Positions 36,930-45,182 of a DNA stretch of 64,000 bases are shown here, one piece after another. The stretch is from assembly GCF_003852525.1 (NCBI RefSeq), contig NZ_QAJL01000005.1, positions 1 to 64,000 of the forward strand, in the 5' to 3' direction. Origin of the DNA: Pedobacter sp. KBW06. GTDB taxonomy: Bacteria; Bacteroidota; Bacteroidia; Sphingobacteriales; Sphingobacteriaceae. The notes below the pieces were generated by a model. That model was given only the letters and a program-made list of their open reading frames with translations. It was not told the origin of the DNA and did no database searches. A program made the position numbers and the translations under genes. The first letter of the stretch is position 1. Every line of letters starts with the position of its first letter.

Positions 36930-37696
36930 ACAGTATAAAGAAGATCCTGATTTTGGAAGATGAGAAACCCAACTCAGACCGGATCCAGCGGCTGATGCGT
37001 AGCATCAGGCCGGAAATAGAGATTGCAGGTGTTTTGCCGAGTGTTAAAAAAACGGTGGAATGGCTTTCAAAAAACGAAGCCCCCGACCTGATCCTGATGG
37101 ACATCCAACTGGCAGATGGTGTCAGTTTTAACATCTTTGACCTGGCGGATGTAGCCTGCCCCGTAATTTTCACGACGGCATATGATGAATATGCGGTGAG
37201 GGCTTTTAAGTACAACAGCATAGACTACCTGCTAAAGCCGGTGGAAGAGGAAGAGCTGGAAGCTGCCATTATAAAGTTTGAAAAAAATTCCATGCAGAAA
37301 TCCCATCAGCAATCCCCCCTGATTCAGGAGCTCATCAGCCATATGCAGCCCAGGGAATACAGGACGCGTTTCTTTTTGCCCTACCGCGATAGTTATCGAA
37401 AAATCAATGTGGAGGATATTGCCTTTTTTTATGCCCATCTGAACATCACTTATGCAAACCTGATGAACGGGGAGAAGATCATCGTCCCGCAGACCATGGA
37501 AACACTGGAGAAGGAACTGGAACCCAAAAACTTCTTCAGGGCAAACCGTCAGTATATTTTACATGTCAACGCGATTGAAAAGGTCCATAATTTTTTCAAT
37601 GGCAAGTTAAAGCTCAAAGTAAAAAATCAGGAGGAAGAAGAGGTCATTGTAAGTCGGGCAAAAGCTCCTTTGTTCAAAACCTGGCTGGATTACTAA
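36926..37696 (+). CDS. LytTR-type response regulator
   Basis: 256 aa. Receiver domain at about 5-120 with EDE and the phospho-acceptor Asp59 (LILMDIQLADG), and the conserved Lys in YLLKPV. LytTR DNA-binding domain at about 150-254 (FYAHLNITYANLMNGEKIIV, FFRANRQYILHVNAIEKV). It forms a two-component pair with the preceding kinase, overlapping by 4 bp. LytTR regulators bind short direct repeats; no certain target is visible here, although the secreted protein gene just downstream is a candidate. Confidence 0.93.
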   Translation: MNSIKKILILEDEKPNSDRIQRLMRSIRPEIEIAGVLPSVKKTVEWLSKNEAPDLILMDIQLADGVSFNIFDLADVACPVIFTTAYDEYAVRAFKYNSIDYLLKPVEEEELEAAIIKFEKNSMQKSHQQSPLIQELISHMQPREYRTRFFLPYRDSYRKINVEDIAFFYAHLNITYANLMNGEKIIVPQTMETLEKELEPKNFFRANRQYILHVNAIEKVHNFFNGKLKLKVKNQEEEEVIVSRAKAPLFKTWLDY

Positions 37697-37791
37697 TAAT
37701 TTCAAAATCGTTTCACTACGATTCATTTACATTTCACCTGACATTTTCGTTGTTTCAATCAGGATTCAAATTTAGCGGCCTGAGTTCGTTA

Positions 37792-37799
37792 TAATTTTG
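37792..37799 (+). promoter_or_regulatory. -7 element upstream of the secreted hypothetical gene
   Basis: TAATTTTG, a perfect TANNTTTG match 32 bp before the ATG at 37832. TTT stands where TTG is expected at -33. Confidence 0.4.
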
Positions 37800-37831
37800 C
37801 GCCATCAAAACATCATAAACAACATAGAAAA

Positions 37832-38563
37832 ATGAAAAACACAAACACAAAGAAGTTTGAAGGAGAAGGTCGTATGATAAGGAAAGCATTTGCTTTTTTT
37901 GTTCTGGTGGCATCCACGCTTAACGTTTCTGCCCAAAAAAACGCAGTATTGGATGCCTTTTCTAAACACGGAATTGATGCTACTATCCTCAATCCCAACA
38001 ATGTTCAGGAACCGGATGATTACGCCTTCGACTTCAGGCAAACGACAATAGCCGGAGGTAAAACGAATGTAACGGTTGCAAAATTTGATCCGTCCGCGCC
38101 AAAAGGAGAACAGTGGATCATAGTTTCTGTGGAAGGAAAATCTCCATCTAAGGGCGATATCAATACCTTTCGCAAGAATAAAGTCAAACCCGAATCGGGA
38201 AACAAAGCCGACGACGCAAGTTACAGAATTGAGAACGAGTCTGCAGACCGTTTGGTGGTTAGCTATAAACCAGATGCCCTTTCTCTTGCGAAGGATGCTG
38301 CTTTTATGAAAGATTGCAGATTGTATATGAGCATCAATCTGAAAAGCAAGAAACTGGAACAGGTACAGGCCCTGAATGAAAAGCCATTGAAAATTAAAAT
38401 CCTCAATGCGGAGAAGCTGGAAATGATCACCAAATATATCCGGAATGAAGAAACGAAACGTTATTTTCCGGTGAACGAGGACCTTAATATTCAGGCTAAA
38501 TTTATGGGACAGCCGGTAAACGTTCAAACGATTACGGAATACTCGAACTACAGCAAGAAGTAG
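37832..38563 (+). CDS. Secreted protein of unknown function
   Basis: 243 aa. Two starts are possible: the ATG at 37832, close behind a -7 element, and the ATG at 37874, which has AGGAG nine bases upstream and gives a compact signal peptide (MIRKAFAFFVLVASTLNVSAQ, read in parts). Cleavage after VSA in either case. The mature protein is about 205 residues, lysine-rich, without cysteines in obvious pairs and without a motif I recognise. It follows the LytS/LytTR pair and is followed by a strong terminator. A long antisense frame covers the same DNA but is Phe/Arg-rich and unlike a protein. Confidence 0.75.
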   Translation: MKNTNTKKFEGEGRMIRKAFAFFVLVASTLNVSAQKNAVLDAFSKHGIDATILNPNNVQEPDDYAFDFRQTTIAGGKTNVTVAKFDPSAPKGEQWIIVSVEGKSPSKGDINTFRKNKVKPESGNKADDASYRIENESADRLVVSYKPDALSLAKDAAFMKDCRLYMSINLKSKKLEQVQALNEKPLKIKILNAEKLEMITKYIRNEETKRYFPVNEDLNIQAKFMGQPVNVQTITEYSNYSKK

Positions 38564-38577
38564 GAACCCTCTCCTAA

Positions 38578-38614
38578 AAAATAAAGGGCTGATCATGATC
38601 AGCCCTTTATTTTT
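38578..38614. terminator. Bidirectional terminator, secreted protein / arginase
   Basis: A perfect palindrome centred at 38595/38596, about 17 bp per arm, flanked by A-run and T-run. It serves two convergent genes. Confidence 0.85.
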
Positions 38615-38617
38615 GTT

Positions 38618-39577
38618 TTAAAGACTGGCGCTGATGGATTCCGTCACCTTTTCCAGGATTTCAAAGGCAGTTTCGGCCATTTTATTTCCCTTATTGTCCA
38701 GTAAGGGATTCACTTCAACAACTTCAAGACAGCGCACTTTTCCTGAGGAAACTATGGTTTGAATAATGGCAATGACCTCCTGGGGGTCAAATCCTTTGGA
38801 AACCGGAGTTCCTGTGCCCAATGAGATCAAATCACAGTCCATACTGTCGACATCAAAGGAAATGTAAATCATCTCACAGTCGGACAGTTTTTCCAATGCT
38901 TCTTTTACACAGGTTTCCAGACCTCTGAAACGTACTTCTTCTACTTTATAATTTTTGATCCCTAAACTTTGAATGAGCTGATCTTCCTGTTCTTCCGTAT
39001 CACGAACGCCAAAATAGATCAGATGTTCGGGTTTCAGTTTAGGCTGGGCAGTGCCAATGTTTTTCAGGTTATTCCAGAACAGCGCCGTGTCTCCGGTAAT
39101 CTGGTTCTGCTGAGCCTCCAGATTATCATTGGCCAGGGCTGCAGCTAAAGGCATGCCATGTATGTTTCCGGAAGGAGAAGTATAAGGCGAATGGAGGTCT
39201 GCATGTGCATCTATCCAAATCACCCCGAGCAACTGATCCGGATATGCGGTTTTGATGCCACTGATTGTGCCCAGCGCAGAGGAATGGTCACCTGAAAATA
39301 CAAGCGGAAAATGATTTGCAGATAAGCTGTACGCTACTGCATCGGCAAGTCTGGTACATTGCTGCAGCACGTGTTCAATTCTTATGGCAAACGCATTTCT
39401 GTCTTTATTATAGATCGTTTCGTTATGTGTCTCGACATCCAGCGTACTGAAATTGTTAAAATACTCACTTCCCTTATTGATTGCGGCAATTTCAATGGCA
39501 TCTATTCCCATATCGGATCCCCGGGTTCCGGCGCCGATATCAGATCTGTTTTTTACCAGATTTATCGTTCTTTTCAT
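38618..39577 (-). CDS. rocF: Arginase (arginine to ornithine and urea)
   Basis: 319 aa. The three manganese-binding motifs of the ureohydrolase family are complete: SGDHSSALG, WIDAHADLH and ISFDVDSMD. GAPLxG-like N-terminal parts are less clear, but IGAGTRGSDMGIDAIEI matches the arginase start. Length fits arginase rather than agmatinase, and the neighbour supports it: the ornithine aminotransferase gene lies 6 bp upstream on the same strand. Together they convert arginine through ornithine to glutamate semialdehyde. Cytosolic. Probably controlled by the divergent Lrp/AsnC regulator. Confidence 0.92.
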   Translation of the reverse strand: MKRTINLVKNRSDIGAGTRGSDMGIDAIEIAAINKGSEYFNNFSTLDVETHNETIYNKDRNAFAIRIEHVLQQCTRLADAVAYSLSANHFPLVFSGDHSSALGTISGIKTAYPDQLLGVIWIDAHADLHSPYTSPSGNIHGMPLAAALANDNLEAQQNQITGDTALFWNNLKNIGTAQPKLKPEHLIYFGVRDTEEQEDQLIQSLGIKNYKVEEVRFRGLETCVKEALEKLSDCEMIYISFDVDSMDCDLISLGTGTPVSKGFDPQEVIAIIQTIVSSGKVRCLEVVEVNPLLDNKGNKMAETAFEILEKVTESISASL

Positions 39578-39583
39578 AAGGTA

Positions 39584-40843
39584 TTAAGCAACGCTTAACA
39601 ATGACCGCTCGATGATGTCCAGACTTTCGATAATTTGTGCTTCAGTGATCACCAATGGCGGAGCAAAACGGATCTTATTTCCATGAGTAGGTTTAGCCAG
39701 TAAGCCGTTCTCTTTAAACTTCATACAAATGTTCCAGGCCATATCAGATTCTTCTGAGCAATTGATGACAATGGCATTCAGTAATCCTTTACCTCTGACC
39801 GACTGGATCAGGTCTGTTTTTGTGGCGATGTTTTCCAGTCCTGCTCTGAAGATTTCCCCCATTTTATGGGCATTTTCAGCCAGATTTTCATCAATAGCTA
39901 CCTGTAAGGCTTCTTTAGCAACAGCACATGCCAAAGGATTTCCTCCATAGGTTGAACCGTGTTCTCCAGGCTTGATCGTCAGCATGATCTCGTCATTGGC
40001 CAATACCGCTGAAACGGGTAATACACCACCGGAAATGGCTTTCCCCAGGATCAAAATGTCCGGTTGGTTTTGCTTTTCTTCTGAATCGACTTCATAAGAA
40101 GCAAGCATACTGCCGGTACGGGCAATTCCGGTTTGGATTTCATCCGCAATGAATAAGACATTGTATGCCTGACAAAGTGCTTTAATGCGTGTCAGGTAGT
40201 CCGCATCCGGTACCACGACACCCGCTTCACCCTGGATGGGTTCAACGATAAAGCCTGCTATATTTTTATCTGCTTTTAAAAGCGCTTCAAAAGCATCTGC
40301 ATCATTATATGGAACATGGGTGATTCCGGCTACGAAGGGACCAAAGTCTTTTCTTGCACTTTCATCGTTAGATGCGGAGATCACAGAAATCGTTCTGCCA
40401 TGGAAGTTTCCGTCGGCAAAGACGATTTTAGCCTGATCAGGGCTGACGCCTTTGATTTGGTAGGCCCATTTTCTGCAAAGTTTCATCGCTGTTTCAACGG
40501 CTTCCACACCGGAATTCATGATCAACGATTTATCATAACCAAAGAGATTACATACAAACTCTTCAAAATCACCAAGTTTATCGCTATGAAATGCCCTGGA
40601 AGTCAGGGTGAGTTCTTCAGCCTGTTCTTTAAGCGCATTAATGATCCTCGGGTGGCAATGCCCCTGATTTACCGCTGAATAGGCAGAAAGAAAGTCATAA
40701 TACCTCATTTCTTCAACATCCCAAACGAAAACGCCTTTTCCTTTTTTCAGTACGACAGGTAGCGGGTGATAATTATGTGCACCATATCGTTCTTCTTTTT
40801 CTATTAGCTCCTCGCTTTTACTTAAATTTGTTGAAATATTCAT
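39584..40843 (-). CDS. rocD: Ornithine aminotransferase
   Basis: 419 aa, class III PLP aminotransferase. The PLP lysine is Lys268 in LGKAISGG; other motifs are ADEIQTGIARTG, NSGVEAVETAMKLCRKW, and HGSTYGGNPLA. The N-terminal NYHPLPVVLKKGKGVFVWD and VNQGHCHPRI are characteristic of ornithine aminotransferases rather than acetylornithine ones. It transfers the delta-amino group of ornithine to 2-oxoglutarate. First gene of the two-gene arginine catabolic operon. Confidence 0.94.
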   Translation of the reverse strand: MNISTNLSKSEELIEKEERYGAHNYHPLPVVLKKGKGVFVWDVEEMRYYDFLSAYSAVNQGHCHPRIINALKEQAEELTLTSRAFHSDKLGDFEEFVCNLFGYDKSLIMNSGVEAVETAMKLCRKWAYQIKGVSPDQAKIVFADGNFHGRTISVISASNDESARKDFGPFVAGITHVPYNDADAFEALLKADKNIAGFIVEPIQGEAGVVVPDADYLTRIKALCQAYNVLFIADEIQTGIARTGSMLASYEVDSEEKQNQPDILILGKAISGGVLPVSAVLANDEIMLTIKPGEHGSTYGGNPLACAVAKEALQVAIDENLAENAHKMGEIFRAGLENIATKTDLIQSVRGKGLLNAIVINCSEESDMAWNICMKFKENGLLAKPTHGNKIRFAPPLVITEAQIIESLDIIERSLLSVA

Positions 40844-40862
40844 AATTGACTGTTTATGAGGG

Positions 40863-40870
40863 CAAAGGTA
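40863..40870 (-). promoter_or_regulatory. -7 element of the rocD-rocF operon
   Basis: TACCTTTG on the minus strand, a perfect TANNTTTG match 20 bp before the rocD start. The AT-rich stretch at 40871-40960 between rocD and the Lrp gene probably holds the regulator site. Confidence 0.45.
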
Positions 40871-40986
40871 ATAAAATTTATTATTTTGTGTTATATATAA
40901 AGTTAATTTGACTTTTATATTAGTTTTAAAAGTCTATTTAACACTTTAAAGCGGTTTAAAAGAATAACGTAATCTTAAATATAGAT

Positions 40987-41439
40987 ATGGACCACATTGA
41001 TGAGTTTGACATTCAAATATTAAAACAACTGGAAATAGACGGGCGAATGGCCTATTCGGCGATTGCAGCCACATTGGGCATTTCCAATACCATGGTTCAT
41101 CAGCGGATCTCCAGATTAACCGAGCAGGGGATCCTGACAGGGATTAAGCCTGTTTTGGATGAGAAGAAGATTGGTTACGACTGGGGCTCCTTTACCGGCA
41201 TCACACTCGAAAAAGACCATGATTCTATCCGGATCATTGAAGAATTAAAGAAAATCTCTGAAATTACCGAGTGTTATTACATCAGCGGCGGGTATACGTT
41301 ATATCTAAAAATTATTGCCAAAAATCATGAACATATGAGGCAGATACTTTATGAAAAAATCGACAATATTCCCGGTATTGCGAAAACTGATTCCATTATG
41401 GAACTGGGCTGTGCCTTTAAAAGAAATATCATCCTATAG
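40987..41439 (+). CDS. Lrp/AsnC family transcriptional regulator
   Basis: 150 aa. N-terminal winged helix-turn-helix (EFDIQILKQLEIDGRMAYSAIA, SNTMVHQRISRLTEQGIL) and a C-terminal RAM ligand-binding domain (ITECYYISGGYTLYLKI). Members sense amino acids and often control the adjacent catabolic genes. The divergent position next to rocD-rocF suggests response to arginine or ornithine. Confidence 0.9.
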   Translation: MDHIDEFDIQILKQLEIDGRMAYSAIAATLGISNTMVHQRISRLTEQGILTGIKPVLDEKKIGYDWGSFTGITLEKDHDSIRIIEELKKISEITECYYISGGYTLYLKIIAKNHEHMRQILYEKIDNIPGIAKTDSIMELGCAFKRNIIL

Positions 41440-41491
41440 GGCATTTCATTTGAAACGGGTATATTTATCCTTAGAAAAAGCATCATTAGAT

Positions 41492-42157
41492 ATGACGGTT
41501 GAAGAAATTCTTACGCGGCTAAAGGAACTTGGAGATGTGAGCGTAAGCACGCGGAACCTCAAGTACGGCTCAGGTGATGACCAGTTTGGTGTCAAAATGG
41601 GAGATCTCCGGACAATTGCAAAAAAGATAAAGAGCGACCACGAATTGGCTAAAGAGCTCTGGAAGACCGGTAACCTGGAAGCAAGGCTGCTGGCCACATT
41701 AATCGTTGTTCCGAAAAAGCTCAGTGCGATAGAATTGGAGGAAATGGTCAGCGCTGCAAGATTTTACCAGCTGGCAGATTGGCTCAATTCCTATGTAGTG
41801 AAGGAGTATCCGGATAAAGAGGTGTTGCGGCAAAAGTGGATGAGCGAAAAAGACGTGATGACCGGACGTGCTGCCTGGAGCCTGACCGCAGGAAGGGTAG
41901 TGAGAAGCCCGGATGGTTTAGACCTTCCGGCACTCCTGGACCGGATTGAATCCGAAATGACTGATGCCGCTCCTGAAGTACAATGGACGATGAATACCAC
42001 CCTGGCTCAAATAGGCATCTGCTTTCCGGAGCATCGCAACAGGGCATTGGCCATAGGCGAAAAATTAGGCATCTATCGTGATTATCCGGTATCTAAGGGA
42101 TGTACTTCGCCATTTGCGCCGATTTGGATTAATGAAATGGTCAGCAGGCAGAAATAA
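41492..42157 (+). CDS. AlkD-like DNA alkylation repair protein
   Basis: 221 aa from the ATG at 41492; the frame is open further upstream inside the Lrp gene. Built of HEAT-like helical repeats with the family markers YGSGDDQFGVKMGDLR, LWKTGNLEARLLATL and LADWLNSYVV. The family contains glycosylases that remove alkylated bases, and also structural relatives without known activity; the motifs here fit the second kind (YGxxxxxFGV, WM) as well. Separated by 22 bp from the convergent crtY gene. Confidence 0.85.
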   Translation: MTVEEILTRLKELGDVSVSTRNLKYGSGDDQFGVKMGDLRTIAKKIKSDHELAKELWKTGNLEARLLATLIVVPKKLSAIELEEMVSAARFYQLADWLNSYVVKEYPDKEVLRQKWMSEKDVMTGRAAWSLTAGRVVRSPDGLDLPALLDRIESEMTDAAPEVQWTMNTTLAQIGICFPEHRNRALAIGEKLGIYRDYPVSKGCTSPFAPIWINEMVSRQK

Positions 42158-42179
42158 GATGGGGGTCCTTGCTAAAATA

Positions 42180-43337
42180 TCAATTGGCTTTTATCAGTTT
42201 TAAGCTGCGGTTCCACAGTGCAATTGCGAATTCCTTTTTTTGCAGGGTTTTGAAAATCCGTATTTCCTCCATCAAAGAGGTTTCATTATCCAGGAATTTT
42301 AATATTTGTCGGGAGCTGTTCTTTTTGAACAGGGTGGAAAAAATTTCTTCCCCTGAAAGACGTTTGCTGCTTAGCAAATGAAGGAGCGTCGCATCATAGG
42401 TTTCAAATCTTTTTGGCGAGACTGCTGAAATATAAGGATGCCCGGATTTCAGCAATTGTGAGACAATCGCAGCGGTATGTTTCTGTATGAAACGAAAGGT
42501 ATAGCCGGTGGATCCTTTTGTAAATCCTCCTGCAGTGCCGAGATAAATGATGCGGCCTTCCCCTGGATTAATTGGATGGTCAGACATTGGGATTATACCT
42601 TTTTCCCTTTCTTTGATGTCGTAATCTTCGCAATGCAGCTGTTCCCGTATGTATTGTTTGAGGGCAGTTGTATAGGCGGCATCCGGCAACTCATTTTCAG
42701 AGAATACAGTATATTCAACTAAAGCAAGAGTTGAGCTAAGGGGCAATACGTAGACGAAGGATGTTCCTGCATGCTGGGTAGTGTTAAAGTCCATCAACGT
42801 GGCACGTTCTTCGTCAAATACTGGTGATTTGCTTTCTATGGTCCAACCCTCAAAATGCTGTAGTAAATACTGATAACGGTCAGGCTTTTTTTTCCGGATC
42901 CTGGGAATGCTGGAGAAAACATAATCTGCGCTGAACTGCGTTCCGTCGATCGTTACGTATCCTTTTTCCTCTTCGGTAGAGATGCTTTCTACGTTTCCCT
43001 GTATCATGCTAATGTGACTGCTTTCCGATAATTGTTCCCCGGTATAAGCATAGAAGTCCGCTCCGCGGATCATTTTGTATTGATAAGGATGGATGTCCAG
43101 TTCCTGATGCTCAGCAGCGCTGACAAAGGATAAATGACTCCATTTCCTGAAAACAACGGGTTCAAATACATCCTGCTGTTTTTCCCAAAAGCACCAGGTT
43201 CTGTCGTTTTCTATTTTACGGGTCTTGTCGACGAGCAGAACCTGCTTGTTGGATGTTTTAAGGTAAGGCAACATCCTTAAAGCCAGGCTTCGTCCTGCAC
43301 ATCCTCCTCCGGCAATGATATAATCAAAATGTTTCAT
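42180..43337 (-). CDS. crtY: Lycopene beta-cyclase
   Basis: 385 aa. N-terminal FAD-binding motif DYIIAGGGCAGRSLALRM, then the cyclase marker NDRTWCFWE, and SSIPR and GTAGGFTKGSTGYTF later. It converts lycopene to beta-carotene. Last gene of the carotenoid operon; the start overlaps the crtZ stop by 4 bp (ATGA). Confidence 0.92.
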   Translation of the reverse strand: MKHFDYIIAGGGCAGRSLALRMLPYLKTSNKQVLLVDKTRKIENDRTWCFWEKQQDVFEPVVFRKWSHLSFVSAAEHQELDIHPYQYKMIRGADFYAYTGEQLSESSHISMIQGNVESISTEEEKGYVTIDGTQFSADYVFSSIPRIRKKKPDRYQYLLQHFEGWTIESKSPVFDEERATLMDFNTTQHAGTSFVYVLPLSSTLALVEYTVFSENELPDAAYTTALKQYIREQLHCEDYDIKEREKGIIPMSDHPINPGEGRIIYLGTAGGFTKGSTGYTFRFIQKHTAAIVSQLLKSGHPYISAVSPKRFETYDATLLHLLSSKRLSGEEIFSTLFKKNSSRQILKFLDNETSLMEEIRIFKTLQKKEFAIALWNRSLKLIKAN

Positions 43338-43801
43338 CGTTGTTTTTTTTGAGATTGCTGCCAGTATTTTCGCGCGGCAAACAACATGCCGAAGGATTCA
43401 CCCTGATGTCTGTCCAGGTGTTTATGATGCATTTTATGCGCCCTTTTGATCGTTTTTATGTAGGTATTGTTGCTTCTTGAAAACCATTTGAACCTCTGGT
43501 GAATGACCACATCATGTATGATGAAATAAGCGATGCCGTAGAGTAAAATTCCCAGACCAACGTAGAACATCCAGTTGAACCTTGCTTCTGCACCAAAAAA
43601 GAAAAGAAGAATGCTCGGGGCCGCAAATATCAGAAAGAAGAAATCATTTTTTTCAAAGAAATGAGGTTTTTTCTGGTGGTGATCTTTATGTAATACCCAT
43701 AGAAGCCCATGCATTACAAACTTATGAGTAAACCATGCCACGCCTTCCATAAAGATAAAAGTACCTGTTGTAATCAGTAAATAGATCAATCCGTTAGTCA
43801 T
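43334..43801 (-). CDS. crtZ: Beta-carotene hydroxylase
   Basis: 155 aa, membrane di-iron hydroxylase of the sterol desaturase / CrtZ family. The histidine clusters are visible: HKFVMHG, HKDHHQKKPH, HDVVIHQRF and HKMHHKH. About four hydrophobic segments. It adds 3-hydroxyl groups to beta-carotene, giving zeaxanthin. Coupled to crtY by ATGA overlap and separated by 42 bp from the unknown gene upstream. Confidence 0.92.
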   Translation of the reverse strand: MTNGLIYLLITTGTFIFMEGVAWFTHKFVMHGLLWVLHKDHHQKKPHFFEKNDFFFLIFAAPSILLFFFGAEARFNWMFYVGLGILLYGIAYFIIHDVVIHQRFKWFSRSNNTYIKTIKRAHKMHHKHLDRHQGESFGMLFAARKYWQQSQKKQR

Positions 43802-43843
43802 TGCACAGCTCTTTTTTATAATGAAGTATTACATCTTTTTCCG

Positions 43844-44347
43844 TCATGTGTTTAATCCTTTCTTTTCCTCCGCAGAACAATAGTTCGAAGTTGACAAATA
43901 TTTTGATATGCTGTCCTTCAATTTTTTATCTTTTATTGTTTTCAGGTTGCTTAATAAAAACTGCTTATCCTTTGTGATGTCGTCATTGTAATTGAGAAAC
44001 GAAGGAAGATTAGTCTGAATAGCAAACCTCAAAAATCGTATTTCTATGTTATGAGATTCTTTCTTTACTGCTGCTTCGATCAGTGCTTTTCCTTTTTTGA
44101 ACCTTTTGAATTTATGGATTGGGTTAAGTCCGTACCTGCAGCGCATCATCTCGGCAGCTCCTTTATAACAGATGAAAAGAGGCGGAGAGGAGGGCCCTAT
44201 ACCAGACAGTATTTCCAAAAGCCGGTCTGAGGAATCCTTACTGTGTGTTGCGGCTTCGAACAAACGCTTTACTTCCCGGAGTTCCGGTTCTGCAGAATAG
44301 GTTTTGGTTGCAAAAAGTAACAGGAGTAAAAAGACAGCAGCTTTCAT
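43844..44347 (-). CDS. Secreted protein of unknown function in the carotenoid operon
   Basis: 167 aa with a signal peptide ending TYSAE near residue 19. The rest is mainly helical and charged (KFKRFKKGKALIEAAVKKE, IEIRFLRFAIQTNLPSFL), with LFICYKGAAEMMRCRYG as the most distinctive stretch. No family is recognised. Its ATG overlaps the crtB stop by 4 bp (ATGA), so it is translated with the pathway enzymes and is unlikely to be an accident. The helical, repeat-like layout could suit a binding or assembly role in the periplasm, but this is a guess. Confidence 0.75.
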   Translation of the reverse strand: MKAAVFLLLLLFATKTYSAEPELREVKRLFEAATHSKDSSDRLLEILSGIGPSSPPLFICYKGAAEMMRCRYGLNPIHKFKRFKKGKALIEAAVKKESHNIEIRFLRFAIQTNLPSFLNYNDDITKDKQFLLSNLKTIKDKKLKDSISKYLSTSNYCSAEEKKGLNT

Positions 44348-45180
44348 ATGGTATTGGTTTTATAACGGATGATAGAATCAAACATCAATCCGAATTTATG
44401 AACGTTTGAAATCCGGATCCTTTGGGTCATCACTTTCTCAGCCGTGCTGTTTTTTATCTTGTTAAAAAGCTTTTTGTAATATACATAGGCGAGATAAACC
44501 CCATTTTTAGAAGAGGAAGGTAATTCCCGGATGCCAATCAGCGCCAGTTTAAATTCGATCTCTATTTCTTCTTCTATCTGTTTTTTTTCAATGTTAGAGA
44601 ATTTGGAAAGGTTCACATTTGGGAAATAGCTGCGGTTGAGCATATAATAATCGGCATTGACATCCCTCAGAAAGTTTACTTTTTGAAATGCAGAGCCCAA
44701 TTTCATCGCCGAATCCTTCAGCTTTTCGTATTGTATTTTATCTCCTTCAGTAAAGACCTGCAGACACATTAGACCTACGACCTGAGCGGAACCCAGGATA
44801 TATTGATCGTATTTTTCAGGAGTATATAATTCTTGTTTGAGATCCATTTCCATGCTTTGAAGGAACAGATCAATCAATTCTTTGTCAATTTGATATTTGT
44901 TTACGACTTCCTGAAAGGAGTTGAGTATCGGGTTCAGGCTGATCCCTTCTTCAATAGCCTCAAAGCAATCTCTTTTGAACTTGGCAAGTAAAGCAATTTT
45001 GTTATAGTCATGAAAGCTGTCGACGATTTCATCTGCCAGTCTGACAAAACCATATATGGCATAAATAGGCTGACGAAGCCTTTCGTTTAAAAAATAAATC
45101 CCCAAAGAAAAGCTTGTGCTGTAACGTTTGGTAGTCAATTCGCTGCATGCTGCAGATAATTTATCGAAGATCTCTTTCAT
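44344..45180 (-). CDS. crtB: Phytoene synthase
   Basis: 278 aa. Both aspartate motifs of squalene/phytoene synthases are present: VRLADEIVD and FLRDVNADY. YSTSFSLGIYFL at the N-terminus is characteristic. It joins two geranylgeranyl diphosphate molecules to phytoene. The gene starts 2 bp after the crtI stop. No geranylgeranyl diphosphate synthase gene lies in the window. Confidence 0.94.
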   Translation of the reverse strand: MKEIFDKLSAACSELTTKRYSTSFSLGIYFLNERLRQPIYAIYGFVRLADEIVDSFHDYNKIALLAKFKRDCFEAIEEGISLNPILNSFQEVVNKYQIDKELIDLFLQSMEMDLKQELYTPEKYDQYILGSAQVVGLMCLQVFTEGDKIQYEKLKDSAMKLGSAFQKVNFLRDVNADYYMLNRSYFPNVNLSKFSNIEKKQIEEEIEIEFKLALIGIRELPSSSKNGVYLAYVYYKKLFNKIKNSTAEKVMTQRIRISNVHKFGLMFDSIIRYKTNTI

Positions 45181-45182
45181 GG

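Noticed and set aside
37805..38596. 263-codon minus-strand frame opposite the secreted protein gene
   Set aside because: Phe/Arg-rich composition, no signal or motif, and it runs into the terminator palindrome; the plus-strand frame has a signal peptide and a promoter element.
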